From Mortierella sp. BCC40632 (lineage: Eukaryota; Mortierellomycota; Mortierellomycetes; Mortierellales; Mortierellaceae): a DNA stretch of 64,000 nucleotides. Numbering within the stretch: position 1 is the stretch's first letter; each line of letters begins with the position of its first letter. The notes below the pieces were generated by a model that did not search any database, was not told the origin of the DNA, and worked only from the letters and a program-made list of their open reading frames with translations. Below, in pieces: positions 48,895 to 61,134 of this stretch. Both the position numbers and the translations under genes were made by a program. The stretch lies in NCBI GenBank assembly GCA_011634665.1, contig WAEK01000002.1:1013001-1077000 (forward strand), in the 5' to 3' direction.

Positions 48895-51264
48895 TGAACG
48901 TCAGCAATACAGATCAAGAGACTTCAATCCTTTTGTTTTTCTCTGTTCTCGACATGTCATCTTACTTGGGCACGAGCCACTTTAGGGTTTTGATCCACTC
49001 CCCTACATCCTTGATTCTCTGCGTGGCCTTGAGAATAGCAACGATCCATCTCATCCGGTCCTCAAAGGCTGGCTTGGTAGTCTCTTTGACTATTAATGCG
49101 CGAGTGCTTGGGATTCGAATGTCCAAATAGGCCGCCCAGTCCCATTGTCTGTCACGAAGAAAGATATCCGTTTCCTTCTTCTCGCTGAAGACAAGGGGGA
49201 AGGCAACGCGGTGAGCGAGATCAATGTCTTGACAGAGCGCATCAAAGATTGGTTGGATGATTGTGTCCTGTGACTTTTCAATCATCTTTTTGAACTCGGG
49301 CATCAAAATAATTGCTTCGACAATCTGGGCCCGCTGTGAAGACTTGAGATTTGGACCCAATGTACAGAAGTGCGAGATCCACGAATGATCAAGACGGATT
49401 CGGGACTTTGACTTCCTCTCCAGATTGCGGGTGATACATTTGTCGAAAACGGCACCGTTGTCCCACGAAGGAACGGAAGAATAAGGCTGATCATACCCAT
49501 TGTTAGGGATATCATAGACACTTGTCGAGTATTCCTTTGGCTTCAAGATGTAGATGAGATCCTCAATAAAGTGCTGAATCGACGGTTCATCGAATGCCTC
49601 CGGCTCGAAAATGCCTTGGACTAGTTCAAACACATGTTGTGCTAATGGCGGGTACTTTGCAAAAATTGCATCCGATCGGTCGCGATTACCGATGCCGCAA
49701 AGGGGTTTCAGGGCAATTGAATAGACTTGTTCATTGGAGGCGGGACCCTTACTGTAGGTTTTCCGAACACTCTCTGTCACGGCAGAGAAGTATTTCTTTG
49801 TAAGAGCCCTGAGCTCCTCGTGAATGAGCTTGCTAGAGTTTAACTTGTGGCGAGCTTCTGAGCAACCCAAAAGACGCTTTGTTAAGTTACGAATAGCCTC
49901 CAGTACAAAAATGAGGATTGAATTAGAATAGTTCTGGTAATTAACAGGTTTGTCGGCCTCAGTTTTGTCTAGGTCCTTTTGGCAAGCAAGGGCCAAGTGT
50001 GCAAAACGTAGGACAGAAGGAGCTCGACAATAAGTCAGCATAGTATAGTATGGAATGGACAACTGTTTGAGGAAAATGCCATGGTTGACATTGAGGATAC
50101 TAGTCCAGTATTGTTCCAGGAGACTTCCATCGTCCTTGCGATGACTCCAAAAGTGACGCGTCCTCTTGCTTGGTGACTTCATACATGACGGAATATCAAG
50201 AACGTATTCATCGTTCTTGGTGCGATACCAGGAAACTTTTTCAAGCACCCGGGTGGTTCTCTCGGCATCGTACTTCAGGAACAATGGAAGATGGGCTTCG
50301 ATCAACCCTGAAAGCCTGGGTGCACCAGGCGCCTTGGCGTTGTTGACCTCCTGGTAAGGTGTATAGGTTTCTTGGAGCTCAAGAATCACTTGGAGCAGGA
50401 CTTCATCGGGCTTGCAGATATGCTCGCCAGGGAGATTGGAGATGTCCGTGTAGCTGTACGATTGCCAGATCCTTGAATAGTCCTTCGTTTCAGCAGCCTC
50501 CAGCTCTGCCCTGATCCGGACTGTGAAGGGGATCACTGGCTCCACAGGTTTCTAGAGTGTTGTTTAAATCAAAAGAGAGTTTTGTAAATTCATTGGTTAG
50601 ATTTGTAAAATGGAGCCTCTCGACAGAGAGGCACATGTAAAAATATCCTTCTACACAATCAACTCTCCACCTCTCGGCAACTTACTTCAATGGCTGACTT
50701 GCCCTGAATTCTGCGACCAAGGTTCCGTCTCTTCTGGCCGATGAGTGAACTGACTAGCATCTCGCGGATAGCAGTAGGTGACTCCACTGAGGCTGCCAGC
50801 AGGTCTTCATCAGTTGCATGGCGGGCGAGGCATTGGACGAGCTGCTTCTTGCCCACAACATATGGGTGGTTTAGTTTTTGGAGGAGAAGCTCGACCATCG
50901 GGCGCTGGCCCGCACTGGCCAAAAGCATCGCCAGTGCAAAGCCATGCTGACGCTGCAGGTAGCGCGACGAAGCGTTTGACTGTGGGGTATGCAGGGTCTC
51001 GATGACTGTCTGGGGATTGGGGTTACTTCCATCATCGTTCAACTGCGACTCGGGCGCAGGCTGAGTAACAGCAACCGAGGTCACAGCTGGCTGGGTGTCT
51101 AGGAGCCGAGTCACGAGAGGATGGAGCTCACTCCCGTAGGTGTGTGCCAAGGTCTGGATATACACGGGTCGCTTGCGGAAGGGTAATGCAACGAGTGCGT
51201 CGAGGAACTCAGCCTCAGTAGTTGGTTGGCATGGTGGGGGATCAGCCATGGTGATCTCGGCCAT
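44307..51264 (-). CDS. Uncharacterised giant alpha-helical protein (2114 residues)
   Basis: Five exons on the minus strand: 51264-50686, 50551-48966, 48852-48705, 48599-45197, 44935-44307; phases match at all four introns. I do not recognise the family. The protein is leucine-rich and predicted by eye to be almost wholly helical, with HEAT/ARM-like pairs (for example RDVRVVILQSLISLLAG, FALAMLLASAGQRPMVELLL, ALTIQMLTRDPGW). There is no signal peptide, transmembrane segment, or catalytic motif that I can name. A charged Glu/Arg/Lys block (IRDKDEEYETRRRKEYEQF) lies in exon 4, and the C-terminus is acidic (GNCDDEEERADLAEAAADG). The start at 51264 is the first ATG of the open frame; a second Met is five codons later. 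Size and build suggest a scaffold of a nuclear or trafficking complex; that is only inference. Confidence 0.8.
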
Positions 51265-54200
51265 TGCAAGCGACGCGTAGAGGGGGAGAAGAAGAGGGGA
51301 TGAGAACTAGTGCAGATGGGAAAGGAAGAGGAAGAGGATGGCAATGCAGATGGTGAGCCGAATGGAGAACAAGGATGGTGAAGGAAGAGCTGATGGATCG
51401 CGCGCGCGAAAAGAGCTGCGTGAGAATCTTCTCAGCCCCCACCTCTTTTTTTAACTATTGGCGGGTTATCGGCAACGCCTTCAGGGCATGGCGCGAGTGT
51501 CGATTCTTTTCCACACACACAGATGAAAAAGTTGGGGCGCAGCAAAGTCTATTCTTTCCCTCTCACTAGGCGCCATGAGTTGCTGGCGGCAGGTCTGCCT
51601 TCAGCAGGCCACGTGCGTCATTGTCTAGGGCGCAGACCCTAAACGCGTGCGATAGCCTTCCCGGTGCTAATGGTGCGCATCCTGAATGGCATGCAAGAAG
51701 GGTCTGACTCTGCCACCAGGTTAGGGGCTACACTGAAGTCATTTGCCTTGACTCATTTTGAAGAGGAGGAAGAAAAAGGAAGGAGTTGATGGTCAAGTCG
51801 CTAACTATCTATATTATGTGTGTATGTGTGTCATTTCGGCGCCTAGGGTGAAAAAACTTAGACGAGTGGCCAGTGTAACCACTTTTGTCACACTAGGCTT
51901 AAAATCTAAGGCTGAGTGGCTCGCGTCAGAAACCAGGGCCACATGTGGAAAGAGGGGTGGGAGATGAGGCGAGCAGCCAACAAGGGGCTTTATCCATACA
52001 CTTTGTCGGTGCATTAAAATATCAATTTCCTTGTCAATGGGGATGACAACGAACAAGGGTACGCCCAATTTGTGGTAAAGGGTGTCGCGTTAATACGCTT
52101 GATTAATGATTACTGTAACAAGACAGCAACCCCTCACCAATCGTCGACAACGACCATCGAATATCGCTCTAGACATGTGCATAAGATTAGATGGACCTCA
52201 AGTTTGAAAGGAATAGGCTATCGGTTTGGGCTCATCCCCATGGACCACCATTGACAAATCGACTTTGCATTGGTGGGAGAGTTGCCTACTCGAAGGACAG
52301 CGCTATGTTCAACCCCTGCGTGGTAAGCCTATTGTCTTCAGACCCGGAGTATTCACAGGGGAAATGCATCTGATTTTGTCTAGTCAAAACAGCCTTTTGG
52401 CCCAGCAATTCAGACGCATGACTTGGGCGACGAGATCTTTGTGATCTTGAGGTCGGAGCTGACCACAATGTAAGCCAACAAGTTTGGCTGCTGTAATAAT
52501 CTGCGGTGCCTGGGGACAAAAAACAACTCGTTGTCTGTGCCTAGATTTCAGCTAGAGTTGTCGATAATCTAGCAGAAGAGACGACGCAATTTGGCCCGCT
52601 ATTACTGCACTTTTCTTTGGCTCAAAAACTAGAATCCCCGAGGAGGCAGTAGTACTTTCGAAGAGGACACATTGCTGGAAAGTACAGAAATATGACACAA
52701 GAAAAGAGTGCAAGAGAAGAAGTGAGGTAACGTACCCCGCACACACACGCTCTTGGTTTACAGTCGAATCGTAATAGTGGCCACTGTCATGGCTACTGCT
52801 TCTTTCTCGCGGAAGAGGAGGAGGAAGAAGATTACAGGATCATCGTCACTATTGCCATCGTTCCGTTCATGTCCTCGTAAAAACGGCCGGGACCACACGC
52901 AAACAGGAACATAATGCATTTGGACTGTCCTCGGTCTTGATCCTTTGCTGCTCGCCATGGCTCTTACTCATGCCTACTTGCCGTTTCGCATTCAAGTGCG
53001 GTATCTCCTTTCCTCACTCTTTCTCTCTCCCCCTCCACTCCCCTTTTCTAGAATAGCCCGCGTCTTGAGGGCTCCCCCGAAAGAGGTCCCGTTATGCAGA
53101 CCGTCTGAGGTCGCATTGCCACGGTCAGAGGGTATCCTCTCCCCCATCCCAGAGAAGATCGTGCGGATGATAGACGATGGATGGTGCTCTCTTTTCTCCG
53201 ACGAATCGTTCTATGGTCAGAGCACAACATGATGTCCCACCACACTGCGACTCTTGTGCGGTGCCCTTTTAGTGCTTTCTTCTCCTCGCGGGCCGAGTCG
53301 AGTCGAGATAGGCAGAGAACCGCATTGTCCAACTTCTCCTCTCCGCTTTTCCCTTTTTCGCGACTGCTTCTCTTCCCGTCCAGCGAGCCTCCTTGGTCCT
53401 CCTTGCTCTCCTTGCTCCTCCTTGTTTTAATCGGTCTGCTCCTGTGGCCAGCCTGTCTCGTCTGATGCTATATAAGCAGGACGGAGTCGTCCTCTGGCCT
53501 TTTTCCGGTGTCGCCGTCCTTTTGTAACTTCTCTTTCTCCCCGTCTCGTCCTGTAAGAAATACTCGCAAATTGGAAGAAAAGAAGGCATCCACTTTCTGG
53601 CTCCCTTGACCTGTGCTGGACCAATGCGCGCATTATTTACAAGGACAATCAACTAACTTCTCTTTGCTCTTTTCTCTTTCTCATTGCCAGCTCTCCGCCC
53701 TGCGTCTCCGCACTCTAACTCGTCTCTTGAGCTCACTAGCGAGCCCTCGCGCCCCTTGTCCGCTTCACACCCTTCCCCCGCCTCATCTGGCACCCGCTCC
53801 AAGCAAAGCCAATACACAAGCCGCTCTCGGCCACCACGCTCGCTCCTACCCGCGTGCACCTACAGCTTCTCCACTTTACCCTCGTCTATTCGTTCGCCTC
53901 CATCGTCTCCATCGCTCTTGCCGCCGCCACCGCCGTGTCTCCTCTTACACTTTGCTCATATCCTTCCCAGTCCTGAGATCTTTTGGTCTCTCCACAGTGT
54001 TGCCATCTTACACTCAGTCCTAACGATCGTGTTCCTTGCTCCAACGTCCAATTTTGCCTCTTGCTTTCCCGCCCATTCTTTCTCTCTTTTTCCGGTCCTT
54101 CCGTCCTTTTTTTCTTTCCTTTTCTTCTCTCTTGCTTCTTTCCTTCTCTCTTCCTTTTACTCTTGACCTGAAAACAGCTGCGACTGCCTTCCTTCCCTTT

Positions 54201-54337
54201 CGCCGTTTTTTTTTTTTTTTTTTACTTGGATTGCCTCTGTTATCGGATCATATATTGCGCACTCTACTTCCAACCCCCCTTCTCCCTCCTTCCCTCTCAC
54301 TTGCACACTCACATAGTGTGTACCTTCCACTGTCACC
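51265..54337. other. Long divergent intergenic region
   Basis: About 3.1 kb between the giant minus-strand gene and the H+-ATPase gene. Short open frames (for example 52226-52444) are not recognised. From about 53480 on the plus strand the sequence is strongly pyrimidine-rich, typical of leaders of highly expressed fungal genes. Confidence 0.5.
53468..53476 (+). promoter_or_regulatory. Probable TATA box of the H+-ATPase gene
   Basis: A TATATAAGC sequence lies about 860 bases before the start codon, directly upstream of the long CT-rich stretch. The match to the TATA consensus is good, but the distance implies a long leader or a leader intron, so assignment to PMA1 is tentative. Confidence 0.45.
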
Positions 54338-54675
54338 ATGAACGAAAAGTCAGAGATCCAGCAGCAGTACCCGCCCTCGTCCGGGCATCACTACAACAAC
54401 GATGACTCTGAAAAGAAAGGTCAGGTCGAAATTGAGGAACAGGTTCACCATGAACACGTCGAGGAGATCCCTCCAGAACTCGAAGTCCTGTTGCACACGG
54501 ACCCACTCAAGGGTTTGACTGACGACGAGGTCGCGCATCGTCGAGAGACCTTTGGTCGCAATGAACTTATCGAAAAGAAGCGCCATCCATTCCTCAAGTT
54601 TCTCAGCTACTTTACGGGTGCCATCGCCTATTTGATTGAGATTGCCGTCATTTGTGCTGCCGTCGTCGGGGTAAG

Positions 54676-54716
<41 letters not shown>

Positions 54717-55141
54717 ATTTATTTTTGCTCCCTCTGTCCCCTTTCTTCCCCCCCCCCTACTCTTCTCATCTAGTCCCTTTACACCAGTTTCCGCACACCA
54801 GTCTCTACACACCATTATTTGCACATACTCCATCTCATCAATCCATCGCCGTGTCCTCAAAAGGGTTCCCAATACTCCAGGAATGGCATGGCGCAACTCG
54901 TTTACTATCTCCTCCGTGAGCATCAGATATCTGGCTCCCGGATTGGAGGATGGTTCCGATTTGGCGCATAGGAGATCCACGTGTGCTGTGCCAAAGAAAA
55001 AAAAAAGGAAGATGAAAGAGGAAAAAGGGCCCCCCCGCCTTGGCCAAGGCTTATTTACGTCTCCTACGCTCGTCTCCTTATCTGGACGACTGACAGGACG
55101 GGGGCGTCCTTTCAACTTTCAACTGCCCGACAATTCTGTCC

Positions 55142-55174
<33 letters not shown>

Positions 55175-58100
55175 CTCATTCTCCTATTTTGAAGCAGACT
55201 GTGTTCTCCGTCTTTTTTTTTTTTTTTTTTTTTACATTATTATTATTGTTACTATTTGTGGATATCTCTCATGATCACACATTATCGTGGATTCGACCAT
55301 TCATTCCCTTCTCCCGGCTCCCTTCTGGCTGCAGGCTGCAAAGAATGAGAGGCACGGGCCATGAGCGGGCGGGCATGAATGCATAGTATGAGAAAAAGAG
55401 AGAGCATGTCCCCGGTAAAGGAAGGGGGTGTGGGACACAAGAGGAGCCCACCCGGAGGAAAGTTCGCGTTTTGAAGCCAGTGCGTTTCGATCCCTGAGAT
55501 CCCACTTCACCTTTAGCTTAGGACTGATCGCTATTTATAGGCGTATCATTCTGGAGTCGTGCTTGGTGGCGATGAGGGGGAGAGGAGAGCTATGGTCTGT
55601 GTACTATACTTGTCATCCCATTCTTGTCCGTTGCCTCTCCCCTCAACAAAGATTCTCTTCCTTTCCTCCTTGCTCCTATTGCTCCTGTCACATCATCCTG
55701 AGCTCAATGGAAGGCTTGGAAGACTTGGACCATGAGAGGAAGCTTCGAAGAGAAAGCTCTGTGGATCTTGGGAGGAGGTGAGCATCGATACGCATGTCAC
55801 CAACTAGACTTTGTATCAGCTCAATTCAGCCTCGGCTTATCTGTGTCCCTTGTACAGACAACACACCATCCTCCTCCACTCTCTTGTTCCTTTTTGCCTC
55901 CTGATTCCGGTTTTTTGATCAGGCCCCGAGTAGCCACTTCTTGCTCTGTAGTCAAATGTCTTCCTAAGGTCAACACTAACATTGTACCCATTGGCATTGC
56001 TCTTGCTCTTGCTCTCTCCCCTTCTGCTCCTAGGACTGGGCTGATTTTGGTATCATCCTTGCCCTTCTGTTTGTCAACGCGACGATCGGATTTGTCGAGG
56101 AGTCCAAGGCAGAATCAGCATTGGATGCACTAAAGCAAACGTTGGCTCTCAAGACCCGATGCTGGCGCAATGGACACCTTGTCGAGCTCGACACAGCTGA
56201 ATTGGTCCCTGGTGATGTGATTGTCCTTCGTCTCGGTGACATTATTCCCGCAGATGGTCGTCTGCTTGGTATCGGCGCCACGGGTGAGGCCACTGAGGGT
56301 GACCTAATGGTTGACCAGTCAGCCCTTACCGGTGAATCTCTGCCTCTGGCCAAGAACAAGGGAGCAACTGTCTATTCGTCATCAATCGTCAAGCAAGGTC
56401 AGCAAATGGCTGTTGTCACCAAGACTGGAGGCAACACCTTCATCGGTCGTGCTGCTGGTCTCATGGCTGTTGCTACTGAGGAGGGCCACTTCCAAAAGAT
56501 TATCAACCGTATCGGCAACTTTTTGATCTTGATTACCGTCGTGCTGGTCCTCATCATCTTGGTCTTCCTCCTTGTTGACAAGCGAGGCACCCCCGAGGGA
56601 GCATTCAAGCACGTTTTGGAAGAGGTTCTGGTCTTGACCATTGCTGCCATCCCCGTCGGTTTGCCCACTGTCATGTCCGTGACTATGGCTATGGGCGCCA
56701 AGGAACTCGCTCTTCGCAAGGTCATTGTCAAGCGATTGACGGCTGTTGAGGAAATGGCCTCTGTCTCTGTCCTCTGCTCTGACAAGACTGGTACCTTGAC
56801 TTTGAATGAGTTGACCTTTGACGAACCCTACCTGACCAACAACTACAGTGCCAGCGACATTCTCCTTTACTCTTACCTCGCTGCCGAACCCGGTGCCAAC
56901 GATCCCATTGAGTTTGCTGTCCGTACTGCTGCCGAAGAACAGCTCGAGATCCTTCAGAACCGTGTCCACAAGCATGAAGTTCCCGGTTTCAAGATCACCT
57001 CATTCTTGCCCTTCAACCCTTCGACCAAGATGACCAACTCCACTGTCATGAACCTGGAAACCCGTGAGTCGTTCAAGGTCGCCAAGGGTGCTCCCCAAGT
57101 TATTATTCGTCTTGTCGGTGGTGACAACGATGCTGTTCGTGCCGTCAATGCCCTTGCCAAGCGTGGTCTCCGTGCTCTTGGTGTCGCTCGTACCAAGCCT
57201 GGTTCGTTGGAAGAGTACGAGTTGATTGGTATGATTTCTTTGATTGACCCTCCCCGCCCCGACTCTGCCGAGACCATCCGTCGCTGCAACGCCATGGGTG
57301 TTGATGTCAAGATGATTACCGGTGACCAACAGATCATTGCCAAGGAAGTCGCTCACCGTCTGGGTATGGGACGTGTTATTCTCGATGCTGGACACTTGGT
57401 GGACCCGAACAAGACCGATGCCGAAGTTACCGAGCACTGCATTCGTGCTGACGGATTTGCACAGGTTATTCCCGAACATAAGTACCGTGTGGTCGAGTTG
57501 CTCCAGAACAAGGGTATCCTGGTCGGAATGACTGGTGACGGTGTCAACGATGCCCCTGCTCTCAAGAAGGCTAATGTCGGTATCGCTGTCCACGGATGCA
57601 CGGATGCTGCTCGCTCTGCTGCTGACATTGTCTTGCTCGCTCCTGGCTTGTCGACGATTGTTGACGGATTGATGACTTCGCGTGCCATTTTCCAGCGTAT
57701 GCGTTCTTATGCCCTTTATCGTATCACGTCCACAGTCCACTTCTTGATGTTTTTCTTCTGCATCACTATGGCCCTCCAATGGCAGATGAAGCCCATTCTG
57801 TTGATCTTGATCTGTATCCTGAACGACGCCGCCACCCTGGTCATCTCGGTCGACAATGCCAAGATCTCGGCTCACCCTGACAAGTGGAGAATTGGTCAAT
57901 TGATCTTTTTGTCAGTTGTCTTGGGTGCGCTCTTGACTGGACTCTCGTTTGCCCATTTCTTTGTTGCAAGAAACGTCTACCAGGTCAGCAAGGAACAGTT
58001 GGAGGCCATCATGTACCTTCATATTTCGTCCGCACCCCACTTTGTCATCTTCTCTACGCGCCTTTCGGGTTACTTCTGGGAGAACATGCCCTCGCCCATC

Positions 58101-58430
58101 TTCTTTGTTGCCGTCATGGGTACTCAGGTCTTTGCCATGTTGATCTGTATCTATGGTGTCATCGTCGGTGAGGCTATTGGCTGGGCTTGGGGCACGGCTG
58201 TCATCATGATCTCTCTGGTCTACTTTATTATCCTCGACTTTGTCAAGGTCTACATCTTCAAGAACTGGACCTTCGAGTTCACGGCCCGTGCCTGGCCCAG
58301 CAAGGAACGCAAGGATAAGCTTGCTGCCCGTAGGAAGTATCAGATCGAGCAGGACCATGTCTGGGCTTCGATTGACAAGGTCCGTCAAGTCGGCCTCAAA
58401 CTTAAGGTCCTTGAGGCTCTTAAGGCTTAA
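54338..58430 (+). CDS. PMA1: Plasma-membrane H+-ATPase (P3A type)
   Basis: Two exons, 54338-54670 and 56034-58430; 909 residues. It pumps protons out of the cell and energises nutrient uptake. Exon 1 holds the cytosolic N-terminus and TM1 (FTGAIAYLIEIAVICAAVVG). Exon 2 starts with DWADFGIILALLFVNATIGF (TM2), then the actuator loop (VDQSALTGESLP), TM3-4 with the AAIPVGLPTVMSV core, the phosphorylation site CSDKTGTLT (Asp about 361), GMTGDGVNDAPALKKANVGI, and TM5-10. The tail after TM10 lacks the Ser-Arg-rich autoinhibitory end I know from yeast Pma1; it ends VGLKLKVLEALKA. The 1363-base intron is far longer than any other here and contains several T-runs. Codon choice in exon 2 is strongly biased to C/T in third position, consistent with high expression. 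Confidence 0.95.
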
Positions 58431-58945
58431 AGTGGATCAAAGTGTTGATGCAAGAAGGAATAAGAAGTAGAAGAGAGAGCTCTGGAGAAAGGACAGTAGC
58501 AAAAATCTATAGAGATAACCTCCCATCATCCACATTTTAAGCCGCCCATCCTCCCCCTTTCATTTTTTTTCTTTTTCTTTTTCTTTTTCTTTTTGGAAGA
58601 TCTATTGAGGGCAGTTCACCAGAGCTTCCCGGAACTCCTTATTTTAGTTTATACTTCTTTTTCGTTGTAATGCCCACCCACAGTGCCATATAATCAATAT
58701 CTATTGAGTCGCGATAGCTATATACAAATATAAAGCGCTTTTTATCTCGCACATCTTTATTCCCGCTCTCTTGAGAGCTCCTTTTTTTTTGTCCACAGTA
58801 GCATGCTGCTAATCTCAGGGCTTTTTGCCGTCACGCATCCAGACAATTATCATTGCTGCTAAAAGACGGGTACGGACAAAATTAATCCAAGAGTTTATGA
58901 TGCTCGACGAGTATTACTTTTCTTTTATGCTAACTGGAAGGCACT
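58431..58945. other. Convergent 3' intergenic region
   Basis: The 515 bases between the ends of PMA1 and CSN6 contain T/C-rich patches (58561-58595) and presumably both polyadenylation regions. No gene is seen. Confidence 0.5.
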
Positions 58946-59223
58946 TCAAGCCATCATACTGCGGCGTAGCCGTCCGTGAGGTGGATGATTGTTCTGGGCA
59001 GCAATTGTATTGAACTTGTCCACAGCCTGTGAGAGGAGAAAAAAAAGGATAGTAAGTTAGCTTGGCTGTAACGTGACAAAAGGTAGAGAAAAGAATGAGC
59101 CGAGTTAGAATGACTTACCTCACTCATTGCATGAGTGCCTTTGGTGACAGTAGCGAGATAGGATGTCAACAAGACATCGTTATATTCCTAAAATTATGTT
59201 GGAAGTAAGAGAATCAATGATTA

Positions 59224-59265
<42 letters not shown>

Positions 59266-60975
59266 TCAGTAGTTGACGATGAGCAGTACCACTAAGGGTT
59301 TAAATTAGAAACGTTGCGCTCTTCCTATGTCCACACAATCCCGATGGTATTACCGTCATGAATTCTTCTTCAAAGGCTTGTCCCGAGATGGTAGGAAGGC
59401 GGTTGCAGAGACTAGAAATCTGCCTCTCTAGATCATGGTCTTTTGGCACACGACCTATTAAAAGAGTATCACAAAGAGCATGAGGATGAGAGGTTACATG
59501 CACAGGGGAAAGAATCTGACCCCCACCTCCTCCTGCTCTCTTGACAAGTCCGGTCATAGCCATACCTTCGACAGAATCCTGGAGGTATTGATGAAGGAGC
59601 TTAATACGAGTGTGAAGCATCTTGATAGCATTTTGTTGTCCAGAGAGGTGTGAAACAAGTGAATTCTCACCGTCTTGGTGGGTGGCAGCATGGGCAACAT
59701 GGTCGACTGCAATTCGTTCCGCTTCACCAGTCTCGACCTTGTAATTGGCTTTAATGAACATTGGCTGTGGTTGATTGTCCACAATATCGACAATGGACTC
59801 GTACATCGTAATAGGGAGCGTACGTGATGGAGTCGGGATTTCATTAGCGTCCATTTGTAGGAAGAGTGGACTCTCGTTATAAACCGTCAGCTATACCACA
59901 GGAGAGACAGGAAGGGTGTGAGATGAAGCATTGCACAGTTTACTTCTAGAGTATATATGTATCACACTGTACAATGAGCTTACTTGTTGAAGGACATCAA
60001 TGTCAACCATGGAAGGTTTATGTCCAACCGTGTACCAGCCCAGGAAATCATATACTGGGAACACCTGACGGACTATTAAAAATGGGGTTGGTCGTCCATC
60101 ATTATCAGACGAAAAGATTTGTCAGATATCCAGGTACTGAAGGCAGGAGCGAAGAAGGGCCATGCTATGAAATAATCCAAAGAGATGATGCCTACATTGC
60201 TCCTGTTTTGTCACAAAATAGTCGGCATTGATCAGAATGGATCCTTCGGCCTGGATCGAGAACTGCAGTTCATACGAATTGAAGATCTCAACTTCACGTC
60301 CTGACTGGATGCCAAGTAGTGCTCCAATCACTATAAAAGGCGATGGAAACACGGATGTTGTTAGGAGTGTAGTCAAGTAGGGAAGAGCGGACAGTGTTTT
60401 CCTCTTTAGTTGGATAATGACGCAAAAAAATTCACAGTACCATGAATAGGGTCATTGTTGCTACCCTGTTGGAGAACAGTTCTTGTGTAATGGTCCGAGA
60501 TATTCAGCAGGGTCAGCGGATGGCTATGGGCGATGAGAGTATAAAAAAATAAAGTGGTTACATCCTCTGATAGTGGTGCTCTGTCAGTATTGTCCCTGGG
60601 AGTCATTTGGTACGAGAACGCCGCAGTTGATGCACATTAGACTCAAATGTTCATGCACAAAGCTGCCGCTAGTGAAATGCTTCGCTTCCATCGCTGCCTT
60701 TTCTGCTCAATTCAACGGAGTTGAGAGTCGCATATTGACTAGAGATTTGTCCTGACAAGTGCCAAGCTGCCTCCAGTTTGTTGAGGATCTTTGACGCGTC
60801 AGCCTGCTGTCCAGGGCCCTGCCATGTGAGACGTGCATGCACGCACAGAATTAGACGGTGAGCTAAGTGGGTGTCTCTTTGGGATTGGATGGAGGACCTA
60901 CATGGCAATGTGGAGTCCTGAATTATTGGGCTGGTTAAGTACGACCGAGGTCGATTCTTGGTTGATAGTTGCCAT
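58946..60975 (-). CDS. CSN6: COP9 signalosome subunit 6 (MPN-type)
   Basis: Eight exons on the minus strand: 60975-60902, 60523-60441, 60330-60196, 60072-59984, 59890-59527, 59454-59354, 59187-59119, 59026-58946; 331 residues (human 327). Subunit of the complex that removes Nedd8 from cullin ubiquitin ligases. The MPN domain is seen as IHPLTLLNISDHYTR, GALLGIQSGREVEIFNSYEL, VFPVYDFLGWYTVG and YNESPLFLQM; it has no JAMM metal motif, as expected for CSN6 (the catalytic subunit is CSN5). The C-terminal helical part includes ERIAVDHVAHA, SGQQNAIKMLHTRIKLL and NDVLLTSYLATVTKGTHAM. The donor of exon 5 is ambiguous by six bases (59521 or 59527). An intron holds a run of 39 A on the plus strand. It is divergent from the transposase-like gene with 159 bases between start codons. 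Confidence 0.93.
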
Positions 60976-61134
60976 TTCCGTAGACTTTGTGAGGTGAGGG
61001 TTGGTTGACAAAAGGAACAGAAGTGAGTGTGGAATGAAAGGTCTTCTGCGCCGCCAGGCCGCCAATGTGACGCGCTTTTTCATTCGAAAGGTTCTTTTGC
61101 AACATCCTTTTTCTCACATCTCTTGCCAGCGACC
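60976..61134. promoter_or_regulatory. Shared divergent promoter region
   Basis: Only 159 bases separate the start codons of CSN6 (minus) and the transposase-like gene (plus), so both must be driven from this interval or from within each other's 5' ends. No TATA box is obvious. Confidence 0.6.

Noticed and set aside
52226..52444. 72-codon frame with KPIVFRPGVFTGEMHL, considered as a gene remnant
   Set aside because: No family could be named and there are no supporting exons nearby.
54652..55386. Open frame of 244 codons inside the PMA1 intron
   Set aside because: Mostly poly-Phe from T-runs; no recognisable domain and it would disrupt the conserved TM1-TM2 junction.
57000..57899. Minus-strand open frame of 299 codons
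   Set aside because: Lies fully antisense to PMA1 exon 2; it is an effect of that gene's strong third-position C bias and has no family resemblance.
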